NCBI RefSeq assembly: GCF_020073745.1
Contig: NZ_JAIRAU010000057.1
Coordinates: forward strand, 216,001-280,000
Length of the DNA stretch: 64,000 nt
Reading direction: 5' to 3'
From: Nannocystis pusilla
Lineage (GTDB): Bacteria > Myxococcota_A > Polyangia > Nannocystales > Nannocystaceae
Each line of letters opens with the position of its first letter. The stretch's first letter is position 1. This document shows, piece after piece, positions 25,245-34,723 of the stretch. The notes beneath the pieces were generated by a model that was given only the letters and a program-made list of their open reading frames with translations, was not told the DNA's origin and searched no databases. Made by a program: the position numbers and the translations under genes.

Positions 25245-27314
25245 TCAGAGCCCCTTGGCGAGGTTGGCGAGGAAGGCCTCGGCCATCGAGGCGATGTTGT
25301 CGTGGCCGAGGCGCTCGTCGCGGGCGATGTCGTGGACCCGGATCTCCGCCTCGGGCAGGTCGTCGAGGAAGCGGCTGGGCTTGCGCGGGACCTGGGCGCC
25401 GCGCTCGAGGCGGGTGGCGGCGCGGGTGATGAACAGGCGGTCGCGCGCGCGGGTGATGCCGACGTAGAACAGCCGCCGCTCCTCCTCGAGGTCGCCGGCG
25501 ATGGCGTCGCTGATCCGCGGGGCGCTGACGCGCTTGTGCGGCATGACGCCCTCCTCGCAGCCGATCAGCAGCACGAGCGGCCACTCGAGGCCCTTGGCGC
25601 TGTGGAGGGTGGACAGGGTGATCTTGCCGCGGGCGGCGTCCTCCTCGTCGCCCTCGTCCTTGTCCTTGTTGGCGTTCATGACCTGGAAGAAGTCGTTGTA
25701 GCGGACCTGGCCCCTGGCCCGGCCGCGCTGCTCGAACCGGCCGAGCGCCTCGAGCAGCCAGACGACGCCGTCCCAGCGCGCGGTGGCGGCCGCCTCCGAG
25801 CCGGCCTCCTTGAGCACGTACTCGCGCAGACCGACGCCCTCGAGCAGGCCCTGCAGCGGGGCGACGGCCGAGCCGCTGGCGTAGAAGTGGGCCTGGGCGC
25901 GCTTGACCGCGGCGGAGAAGCTGCGCAGGCCGGCGGCGGCGCGGCTCGGGATGTCGGCGATCTCGTCGCTGCGGTGGATCGCCTCGGCGAGCGAGAGGTT
26001 GCGGTGGCGGGCGAACTCGCTGAGGTGCTCGATGGTCTTGAGGCCGACGCCGCGCGAGGGGACGTCGAGCGCGCGCCGGGTGGCGAGGTCGTCCTTCGGG
26101 GCGATCATCACCTTGAGGTAGGCGAGCGCGTCCTTGACCTGCTTCTTGTCGTAAAAGGCCTGGCCGCCGAGGATCCGGTAGGCGAGGCCGTGCTCCTGCA
26201 GCAGCGCCTCGATGGCGTCGCACTGCTTGGCGCTGCGGTAGAGCACGGCGATGTCCTCGGGCTTGGTGCCGTTCTCGCGGACCTCGCGGAAGATCGTGCG
26301 GCCGATCCAGCGCGCCTCCTGGTCGCCGTCGGGGGCGACGACGACGGTGACCTTGTCGCCGCCGCGCCGCTGCGGCACCAGCTGCTTCTCGTGGCGCGAG
26401 GTGTTGCGGGCGATGACGGCGTTGGCGCAGGTGCAGATCGGCGCGTACGAGCGGTAGTTCTGCTCGAGCTTGATGGTCCGCGCGCGCTTGAAGTACATGT
26501 CGAAGCCGAGGATGTTGGCGACCTTGGCCCCGCGCCAGCCGTAGATGGCCTGGTCGTCGTCGCCGACGACGCACACGTTCTCGCGCTCGCCCGCGAGCCG
26601 CCGCACGACCTCGAGCTGGGCGCGGTTGGTGTCCTGATACTCGTCGACCATCAGGTAGCGGAACTTGTCCTGCCAGTAGGCGCGCGCCGCCGCGTTCTCC
26701 TCGAGGGTGGTGGCGATGCGGACGATCAGGTCGTCGAAGTCGACGGCGCCGAGGGCCCGCAGCCGCTCCTCGTAGGGGCCGTAGACGGCCGCGGCGGCCT
26801 CGTCGTACTCGGTCTCGAAGTACAGGCCCTGCGCGTCGGCCGGCGACACGAAGTCGTTCTTCCACAGCGAGATCCGCTGGACGATCGCCCCGAGGTCGAA
26901 GCGCCGCTCCGCGCCCTGCCCGTGGAGCCCGAGGTCGCGCAGGACGGCGCGCACGAGGCCGTAGACGTCGCCCTGGTCGAGGATCCCGAACTTCTTCGGC
27001 ACGCCGAAGTGGTCGGGCTGCTCGCGCATCATCGCCGCGCCGACGCTGTGGAAGGTGCCGAGCACCAGCGAGTCGGCGACGGCCTTGCCGGTCATCTTCT
27101 GCAGCCGCTCGCGCATCTCGTCGGCGGCCTTGTTGGTGAAGCTGAGGGCGACGATGTTGCCCGGGGCCACGCCGCGCTCGAGCAGGTAGACGACGCGGTG
27201 GGTGATGACCCGCGTCTTGCCGGAGCCGGCGCCGGCGAGCACGAGCAGCGGGCCCTCGGTGGTGAGGACGGCGGCGCGCTGGTCGGGGTTGAGTCCGCTG
27301 AGATCGAGGGCCAT
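25245..27314 (-). CDS. UvrD/Rep-family ATP-dependent DNA helicase
   Basis: Superfamily 1A 3'-5' helicase, 689 residues, close to Rep (about 670) and PcrA. Q-motif LNPDQRAAV; motif I LVLAGAGSGKTRVI; Ia FTNKAADEM; II VDEYQDTN; III GDDDQAIYGWRGA; IV NYRS; V TLHSAKGLEW; VI YVGITRARDRLFI. All are intact. It would act in replication restart, mismatch repair or nucleotide-excision repair. The C-terminus is short and lacks the long tail of PcrA. The start at 27314 (MALDLSGLNPDQ) is set by the Q-motif; in-frame extension upstream overlaps the divergent hydrolase gene and is unlikely. Confidence 0.94.
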   Translation of the reverse strand: MALDLSGLNPDQRAAVLTTEGPLLVLAGAGSGKTRVITHRVVYLLERGVAPGNIVALSFTNKAADEMRERLQKMTGKAVADSLVLGTFHSVGAAMMREQPDHFGVPKKFGILDQGDVYGLVRAVLRDLGLHGQGAERRFDLGAIVQRISLWKNDFVSPADAQGLYFETEYDEAAAAVYGPYEERLRALGAVDFDDLIVRIATTLEENAAARAYWQDKFRYLMVDEYQDTNRAQLEVVRRLAGERENVCVVGDDDQAIYGWRGAKVANILGFDMYFKRARTIKLEQNYRSYAPICTCANAVIARNTSRHEKQLVPQRRGGDKVTVVVAPDGDQEARWIGRTIFREVRENGTKPEDIAVLYRSAKQCDAIEALLQEHGLAYRILGGQAFYDKKQVKDALAYLKVMIAPKDDLATRRALDVPSRGVGLKTIEHLSEFARHRNLSLAEAIHRSDEIADIPSRAAAGLRSFSAAVKRAQAHFYASGSAVAPLQGLLEGVGLREYVLKEAGSEAAATARWDGVVWLLEALGRFEQRGRARGQVRYNDFFQVMNANKDKDEGDEEDAARGKITLSTLHSAKGLEWPLVLLIGCEEGVMPHKRVSAPRISDAIAGDLEEERRLFYVGITRARDRLFITRAATRLERGAQVPRKPSRFLDDLPEAEIRVHDIARDERLGHDNIASMAEAFLANLAKGL

Positions 27315-27399
27315 GCGTCGATGGGGCGCAGACATACGGCGCATCGGTGGCGCGCCGCAAGGGCTTGAGTCGACGGCGCCGTTCTGCTGTCCTGCGGGG

Positions 27400-28089
27400 G
27401 TGGCGGACGAGTCGTCGCGAGCGGGAGACGCGCTGAGCGAGCGAGACGCGCCGCGAGGTGCGCTGGAGATCGTGCAGATCGAGGTGGGGTTGCTCCACAA
27501 CTTCTGCGAGGTGATCGGCTGCCCGCGCACGGGCGAGGCGGCGCTGGTCGACCCGGCGTTCGAGGTCGACCGGCTGCTCGCGGAGGTGCGCCGGCGCGGC
27601 TGGCGGGTGACGACGATCTTCCTCACGCACACGCACGACGACCACGTGGCCGGGCTCGACGAGGCGGCGGCGCTCACGGGCGCGGTGGTGCGCTGTCACC
27701 CGCTCGAGGTCGCGGCGGCGCAGTCGCTGGCGCCGCGGGTCGCGGCGGTCGCCGACGGCGAAGAAGTGACGATCGGCCGCGGACGCGTGCGGGCGATCTT
27801 CGCCCCCGGGCACACGCCCGGCTGCGTGTGCTGGTTCGTCGCCGAGCCGGCGGCGATCGTCACCGGCGACGTGCTGTTCGTCGGCTCATGCGGGCGAGCC
27901 GGCGACGTCGAGGCGATGGTCGACACGCTGCAGCGACGGCTCGGCGCGCTGCCCGAGGAGACGCGCGTGTACCCGGGGCACGACTACGGCAAGACGCCGA
28001 CGAGCACGCTGGGCTACGAGTTCGCGACCAATCCTGGGCTGCGCGCGGACACGCCGGCGGCGTTTCGCAAGCTGATGCAGCGGCGCTGA
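27400..28089 (+). CDS. metallo-beta-lactamase-fold hydrolase (glyoxalase II/persulfide dioxygenase-like)
   Basis: Binuclear metal hydrolase fold. The metal signature THTHDDHVAG (HxHxDH) is followed by GHTPGCVCWFV, FVGSCGRAGD and a final metal His in VYPGHDYG. The order and spacing match hydroxyacylglutathione hydrolase and the related persulfide dioxygenases; an FVGSxGRxD-type motif is shared by both, so the substrate cannot be fixed. About 229 residues. The GTG at 27400 is my best start, because the conserved fold begins about 30 residues later (LEIVQIEVGLLHNFCEV). It is divergent from the helicase with an 85-base gap. Confidence 0.88.
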   Translation: MADESSRAGDALSERDAPRGALEIVQIEVGLLHNFCEVIGCPRTGEAALVDPAFEVDRLLAEVRRRGWRVTTIFLTHTHDDHVAGLDEAAALTGAVVRCHPLEVAAAQSLAPRVAAVADGEEVTIGRGRVRAIFAPGHTPGCVCWFVAEPAAIVTGDVLFVGSCGRAGDVEAMVDTLQRRLGALPEETRVYPGHDYGKTPTSTLGYEFATNPGLRADTPAAFRKLMQRR

Positions 28090-28196
28090 GCGTCACTGCG
28101 GCGGGCCCTCGCGAGCGGCGAGAATCACTGCGGCGAAGGCGGGCCGAGCGAGGGTTGCGGGAGCTCGGTCGAACCGAGCGTCACTGCGGCGCGGGT
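28088..28196. repeat. three copies of a 16-base motif around a stop codon
   Basis: gagcgtcactgcggcg near 28088, gagaatcactgcggcg near 28121 and gagcgtcactgcggcg near 28175. The last includes the stop codon of the minus-strand gene at 28181. This resembles the tail duplication at 10941-11082. Confidence 0.55.
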
Positions 28197-29014
28197 TGCC
28201 ACGGGCCGATCGCGGGCCCGCCCGCGGGCGAGGGCTGCGCGGCCTCGGCGGGCGCGGGCTCGACGGGCTCGACGGGGGCAGCGGGCGCGGGTGCGGTCAC
28301 GGCGGGTGCGGACTCGGGGGTGGGCGCGGGCGCGGGCGCGGGCGCGACGGGCGTGGCGGTCGGCGCGGGCCTCGGCGGCGGCGGCTCGCGGCCGGGGATG
28401 AGGTCGAACGAGATGCCGACGCTGGCGAGGAAGGTGACGAGGATCCGGTCGATGCCGGCGTCCTCCTGCAAGGTGGTGCGCTTCGAGTGCGGGCCGATGA
28501 CGAGGCCGCCCCACAGCTCGCCGGCGAGCCGCGGGGTGAAGTACTTGCGCACGCCGCCGCTGACCATGCCGGCCGAGCGGCCCCACACGTCGCGGCCGGA
28601 CTGCTTGTCGTAGAAGGGCGGGAGATAGGTGTTGGGGCCGAAGGTCGGGACGAACATGTACTCGACGCGGATGAACGCGAGGCGCGAGTACACGCCGAGG
28701 CCGCCGCCGACGTCGACGAGGCCCCTGTGCACGCCGTAGGGCCGCTGGCGCACGTTGCCGACCACGGCGGCGCGGCCGTGGAAGTAGAGCGGGCCGACGA
28801 TGCGCGCGCGCAGCTCGAGGTTGGCGCCGACGCCGAGGAAGTTGCCGGTGTGCTCGCAGCGCTGCACGCCCTGGCGCACCTGACAGGTCGACTCGCCCGG
28901 GGCGTGCGGGCCGAACAGCGCGCCGCCGGCGATCACCAGGCGAGGGCGCGGCGGGGGGCCCTCGGGTGCGGGTGAACCCGCGGCGGCGGCGAGCGCGAAG
29001 ATCCACGGGAGCAT
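28181..29014 (-). CDS. outer-membrane-like protein with Pro/Ala-rich tail
   Basis: 277 residues. It begins with a short signal peptide (MLPWIFALAAAAGSPA). Residues 25-205 show alternating hydrophobic/aromatic strands (FLGVGANLELRARIVGPLYF, LVDVGGGLGVYSRLAFIRVEYMF, GELWGGLVIGP, TFLASVGISFDLIPG) typical of a small outer-membrane beta-barrel. Residues about 210-277 are a low-complexity Pro/Ala/Glu tail that could cross the periplasm or bind the wall. No family name can be given. The start at 29014 is the only Met before the signal peptide. Confidence 0.7.
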   Translation of the reverse strand: MLPWIFALAAAAGSPAPEGPPPRPRLVIAGGALFGPHAPGESTCQVRQGVQRCEHTGNFLGVGANLELRARIVGPLYFHGRAAVVGNVRQRPYGVHRGLVDVGGGLGVYSRLAFIRVEYMFVPTFGPNTYLPPFYDKQSGRDVWGRSAGMVSGGVRKYFTPRLAGELWGGLVIGPHSKRTTLQEDAGIDRILVTFLASVGISFDLIPGREPPPPRPAPTATPVAPAPAPAPTPESAPAVTAPAPAAPVEPVEPAPAEAAQPSPAGGPAIGPWQPAPQ

Positions 29015-29058
29015 GCGCCGATGGTGCCGGACAGGGGCGAGGCTGACCAGGGGCGCGC

Positions 29059-29080
29059 GTGTCCCTCGGGACAGGGTGCA
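29059..29080. repeat. 14-bp repeat, single unit
   Basis: cgtgtccctcggga followed by caggg, in the divergent gap upstream of the SMP-30-like lipoprotein. Confidence 0.6.
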
Positions 29081-29105
29081 GGGAGCGGCGATCTCGGCCG
29101 CGAAT

Positions 29106-29135
29106 TTGCCCGGCCCGGCGCGAGGCCGCTACAAC
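29106..29135 (+). promoter_or_regulatory. sigma-70-like promoter
   Basis: TTGCCC (29106-29111), 18-base spacer, TACAAC (29130-29135). It has the same -10 and spacer length as the promoter at 1988. It would drive the lipoprotein at 29240 with a leader of about 97 bases. Confidence 0.45.
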
Positions 29136-29239
29136 CCCGGCGGTGTGATTCGTGGGCCGGCGGCCCAGGACGCCGAGACCGCGCAGGTCCGATCACGGTC
29201 GGATGGCCCCGGCCGGATCACGCAACGCTGCTTGGATCC

Positions 29240-30184
29240 ATGCCCATGAAAGCTCTCCCCATGGTCGTCGCCGCAGCTGCTCTGGCGTGCGAGGCCCCGA
29301 TGCGCGAGCAGTACGTGCTGGCCGACCGCGAGGCGCTGCCCGAGGGCGTGGCCTTCGATGCCGGCGCCGGCACGTTCTTCGCCACGGCGGTGCAGGGCGG
29401 GGTCGTCACGCGGTTCTCGCCGCTCGGGCAGGAGGCGGTGTTCCACCGCGCCGAGGACCCCTCGGTGTCGTTCATGGGGGCCCACGTCGACGACGAGCGC
29501 GGGCTGCTGTGGCTCTGCGAGGTCGCGCTGACGGCGGGGCCGAGGTCGCGGGTGCTGGCGCTGCGCGTCGGCGACGGTCGACTCGCTCGCGCGGTCGAGC
29601 TCGGGGAGGCGTACTGCAACGACGTGGTCACCGACGCGAAGGGGACGGTGTACGCGACGGACTCGCTGCAGCCGCGGGTGTTCCGCGTCGACGCGGCGGG
29701 GGTGACGGTGTTCGCCGACGACCCCCGGTTCGCGCCGCAGCCGGGCGGGCTCGGGCTGACCGGCCTCGACGTCTCGCCCGACGGCGAGAGCCTGCTGGTG
29801 GCCAAGCTGGCGCCGCCGACGCTGTTCCGCGTGCGGCTGGCCGATCCGGCGGATGTCGTGGCGGTGCAATTCACGGGCGACGCGTTCGGGATGTCGGGGG
29901 ACCCGCGGTTCCCCGGGCCCGACGGCGTGGCGTTCGTCAGCGAGGCGCTCTACGTCGCCTACGACGGTGGGGTGCAGCAGCTGCGCTTCGTCGGCGACGG
30001 CCACACGCGCGCCGAGGTGCGCACGACCACGGCGGTGCCCCCGGGCCTGACCAGCCTCGTCGATGCGGCGGGGCGGCTCTACGCGATCGACGGCGACGCG
30101 TTCCGGGTGCTCCACGCGCAGAAGCAGGCCGATCCGCCGTTCGCGGTCGTACACATCGACACCGGGCTCTTCGACGGGGCGTGA
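29240..30184 (+). CDS. SMP-30-like beta-propeller lipoprotein
   Basis: 314 residues with a signal peptide MKALPMVVAAAALAC (lipobox ALAC), so exported and lipid-anchored, unlike its paralogue at 24281. Propeller motifs: ALPEGVAFDAGAGTFFATA, YCNDVVTDAKGTVYATDSLQPRVFRV, GLTGLDVSPDGESLLVAK, FPGPDGVAFVSEALYVAYDGGVQQL. These suggest a metal-binding six-bladed propeller. The start is either ATG 29240 or ATG 29246. It ends 31 bases before xdhA, which has its own -10-like hexamer, so co-transcription is possible but not certain. Substrate unknown. Confidence 0.82.
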   Translation: MPMKALPMVVAAAALACEAPMREQYVLADREALPEGVAFDAGAGTFFATAVQGGVVTRFSPLGQEAVFHRAEDPSVSFMGAHVDDERGLLWLCEVALTAGPRSRVLALRVGDGRLARAVELGEAYCNDVVTDAKGTVYATDSLQPRVFRVDAAGVTVFADDPRFAPQPGGLGLTGLDVSPDGESLLVAKLAPPTLFRVRLADPADVVAVQFTGDAFGMSGDPRFPGPDGVAFVSEALYVAYDGGVQQLRFVGDGHTRAEVRTTTAVPPGLTSLVDAAGRLYAIDGDAFRVLHAQKQADPPFAVVHIDTGLFDGA

Positions 30185-30215
30185 CTCGCGTGTTACGCTC
30201 GGCGGCCCGGCGTCG

Positions 30216-31687
<1,472 letters not shown>

Positions 31688-31691
<4 letters not shown>

Positions 31692-34111
31692 CCGACGCCA
31701 CGCGATCGCCGCTGCGCCAGCCGGCGGTGCACGAGAGCGCCCACGCCCACGTGACCGGGGCGGCGCGCTACGTCGACGACCTGCCCGAGCCGGGCGGGAT
31801 GCTCCACGGCCTGCCGGTCGGCTCGCCGGTGGCCCGCGGGCGCGTGGTGGCGCGCCGGGCCGAGCGCGCGCTGGCGCTGCCGGGGGTGCGCGCGGTGCTG
31901 TTCGCCGCCGACGTGCCGGGCCACAACCGCATCGGGCCGATCGTGCACGACGAGCCGCTGCTGGCCGAGGACGAGGTGTTCGCGGTCGGGCAGACGGTCG
32001 CGCTGGTGATCGCCGACTCGGTCGCGGCCTGCCGCGCGGGGGCGCAGGCGCTGGAGCTCGAGTTCGAGGAGCTGCCGGCGATCCTCACCGTCGCCGAGGC
32101 GCTGGCGGCCGGGTCGTTCCTGTGCCCGCCGCACGAGATGCGCCGCGGCGACGTGGCGGCCGCGCTGGCCCGCGCGGCGCTGGTGATCGAGGGCGAGCTC
32201 AGCACCGGCGGGCAAGACCACTTCTACCTCGAGACCCAGGCGTCGCTGGCGATCCCCGGCGAGGACGACACGATCCACCTCGAGAGCTCGACGCAGCACC
32301 CGACCGAGGTGCAGATCGCCTGCTCCGAGGTGCTCGGCTGCCCGCGCAACCAGATCGTCGTGGCGGTGCCGCGCATGGGCGGGGCGTTCGGCGGCAAGGA
32401 GTCGCAGGCGTCGCAATTCGCGGCCCTCGCGGCGCTGGCGGCCCGTCACACCGGCCGCCCGGTCAAGGTGTGGCTCAGCCGCGACCTCGACATGACGATG
32501 ACCGGCAAGCGCCACCCGTTCTGGTCGCGCTACCGCGCCGGCCTCGACGCCCGCGGGCGCCTGCTCGGCCTCGAGGTCGAGCTCGTCGCCGACGGCGGCT
32601 GGAGCGTCGACCTCAGCCCCGCCATCCTCGACCGCGGGATGTTCCACATCGACAACGGCTACTTCGTGCCGAACCTGCACTTCGTCGGCAAGGCGGTGCG
32701 CACCAACAAGGCCTCGAACACCGCCTTCCGCGGGTTCGGCGGGCCGCAGGGCATGGCGGTGATGGAGGAGGTGCTGTCGCGCGCGGCCGAGCGGCTCGGC
32801 CTCGACCCGGCGGAGATCCGCCGCCGCAACTACTACGGCGACTGCCCCGACGAACATGGCCCGGAGAACATGGTCGATGTGCCAGTCCCGGACGGCGAGG
32901 AAACCAGCGCCGGCGCCAGCGTGATCAGCCTGGTGCGGGCGCGCTGCCTGACGCCGTACTACCAGGAGGTCCCGCACTGCCGGCTGCCGCGGATCCACGC
33001 CGAGCTGCTGCAGCGCTGCGACTGGGACGCCCGCCGGGCCGAGATCGCCGAATACAACGCCCGCTCGCCGTGGCAAAAGCGCGGGCTCGGCTTCATGCCG
33101 GTGAAGTTCGGGATCTCGTTCACCAACACGATGCTCAACCAGGCCGGCGCGCTGGTGCTGATCTACGCCGACGGCAGCGTGCAGCTCAACCACGGCGGCA
33201 CCGAGATGGGCCAGGGCCTGCACAGCAAGATGCTGGCGGTGTGCGCCCACGAGCTCGGGGTGACGACGGCGCAGATCCGCTGCATGCCGACGGCGACCGA
33301 CAAGGTGCCGAACACGTCGGCGACGGCGGCCTCGAGCGGGTCCGACCTCAACGGCATGGCGGTGCAGCGCGCCTGCGCGGAGCTCCGCGAGCGCGTGCGA
33401 CCGCTGGCGGCCGAGCTGCTCGGCGTGGCGCCCGAGGCGGTGCAGTTCGTCGCCGGCGCGGCGGTGGCCCCCGACGGCCGCGAGCTGCCGTGGAGCGAGC
33501 TGGCGAAGACGGCGTGGATGCGCCGGGTCTCGCTCAGCGCCGCCGGCTACTACGCGACGCCCAACATCGCCTACGACCGCGCGGCCGGGCGCGGCAAGCC
33601 GTTCCACTACTTCGCGTACGGGGCGGCGGCGATCGAGGTCGAGGTCAGCGGGCTGACCGGCGAGCACCGGATCTTGCGCGCCGACCTGCTCCACGACGTC
33701 GGCAGCTCGCTGCTGCCGACGATCGATCTCGGCCAGATCGAGGGCGGATTCATCCAGGGGGTCGGCTGGGTCACCGGCGAGGAGCTGGTTTGGGACGCGA
33801 AGGGCCGGCTGCTCACGCACGGGCCGTCGACGTATAAAATTCCCGCGGTCGGCGACTGCCCCACGGTGTTCAACGTGGCGCTGCTCGAGCACGCCGAGCA
33901 GGACGGCACGATCCACGGCAGCAAGGCCGTCGGCGAACCACCGCTGATGCTCGGCCTCGGCGTGGTCTCGGCGCTGCGTCAGGCGATCGCGGCGTTCGGC
34001 CCCGGCGAGGTGGCGCTGCAGATCCCGTGCACGCCGGAGGCGATCCTGCGCGCGGTCGTCCGTCAGCGCGCCGCGGCGACAGCGACTCCGGCGGCCGACG
34101 CGGCGGAGTAA
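31688..34111 (+). CDS. xdhB: xanthine dehydrogenase molybdenum-binding subunit
   Basis: 807 residues. Binds the molybdopterin cofactor and oxidises purines such as hypoxanthine and xanthine. Conserved: AHVTGAARYVDDL, QDHFYLETQASLAIP, VPRMGGAFGGKESQA (cofactor loop), RGFGGPQGMAVMEE, GGTEMGQGLHSKM, and the catalytic Glu in KAVGEPPLMLGLGV. A stretch of about 30 residues after NYYG (about 32838-32910, reading DCPDEHGPENMVDV...) is encoded by four in-phase 14-bp repeats and looks like an insertion. No xdhC chaperone gene is seen in the window. Confidence 0.93.
32841..32896. repeat. 14-bp repeat array, 4 units, inside xdhB
   Basis: actgccccgacgaa, catggcccggagaa, catggtcgatgtgc, cagtcccggacggc. 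It encodes an apparent insertion in the enzyme. Longest clear array within a gene in this window. Confidence 0.65.
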
Positions 34112-34127
34112 TGCTCACGAGGACACG

Positions 34128-34670
34128 ATGCGAAACACTGTCGAATGGGTGAAGGTCGCGGTGCTCACGGCGCTGCTGGGGTGCGAGGCGGCTCCCGCCG
34201 CTCCGGTCGTGCTCCCGGCCGAGGTGGACGGCGCGATCGCGGTGCACCCCGAGCATGGGATCGGCCCCGTGCGCCTGGGGATGACGGCGAGCGAGGTACG
34301 CGCCGTCGTGCGACTCCCGCGTCACCCGCAGAGCTCCGGGCTCACGACGCTGCCCTACACGCTCCACTGGAGCCCGGGCGGGTACGTGCAGGGCATCGAG
34401 GCGGCCGTCACTCGCGCCACTCAGGACCTTCGCGTCGGCGAGACGCGGATCTCGGCAGGGGCCAGCCTCGCGCAAGCCGTCGCGGCGCTCGGAGATTGCG
34501 TCGATCGGTCCGACGACCTCGAGAAGAACTTCGAGTGCAGGGCAGGCGCCGTGCGGGTCACGGAGGGCCCCAACTTCCCCGGCGAGGCGTGGCTCCTGGT
34601 GGGCTCGCGGTTCTACGGCGAGATGACGCCCGCGCAGATGGTGGCGCAGCACTCGGTCATCGAGCGCTGA
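34128..34670 (+). CDS. small lipoprotein of unknown function
   Basis: 180 residues. Signal peptide with the lipobox LLGC (Cys19). The mature part contains GIGPVRLGMTASEVRAVV and ISAGASLAQAVAALGDC, a pattern (RLGMT..EV) seen in small secreted domains of the SmpA/DUF4438-like kind, but I cannot name the family. Two Cys (DC..., ECRAG) may pair. It starts 16 bases after xdhB and could be its last co-transcribed gene, although a link to purine oxidation is not supported by sequence. Confidence 0.65.
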   Translation: MRNTVEWVKVAVLTALLGCEAAPAAPVVLPAEVDGAIAVHPEHGIGPVRLGMTASEVRAVVRLPRHPQSSGLTTLPYTLHWSPGGYVQGIEAAVTRATQDLRVGETRISAGASLAQAVAALGDCVDRSDDLEKNFECRAGAVRVTEGPNFPGEAWLLVGSRFYGEMTPAQMVAQHSVIER

Positions 34671-34709
34671 TGTCATTCCGTCGCGCGCTCCCGGGCGGGC
34701 CCGTGGGCT

Positions 34710-34723
34710 CATGTCCTTCGAGC
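34710..34723. repeat. 14-bp repeat, single unit
   Basis: catgtccttcgagc directly abuts the stop codon of the IgGFc-binding gene (34724). Confidence 0.5.

Noticed and set aside
27202..27399. Upstream extension of the metallo-hydrolase to 27202
   Set aside because: The additional residues come from the antisense of the helicase N-terminus (motif I region) and have no function evident.
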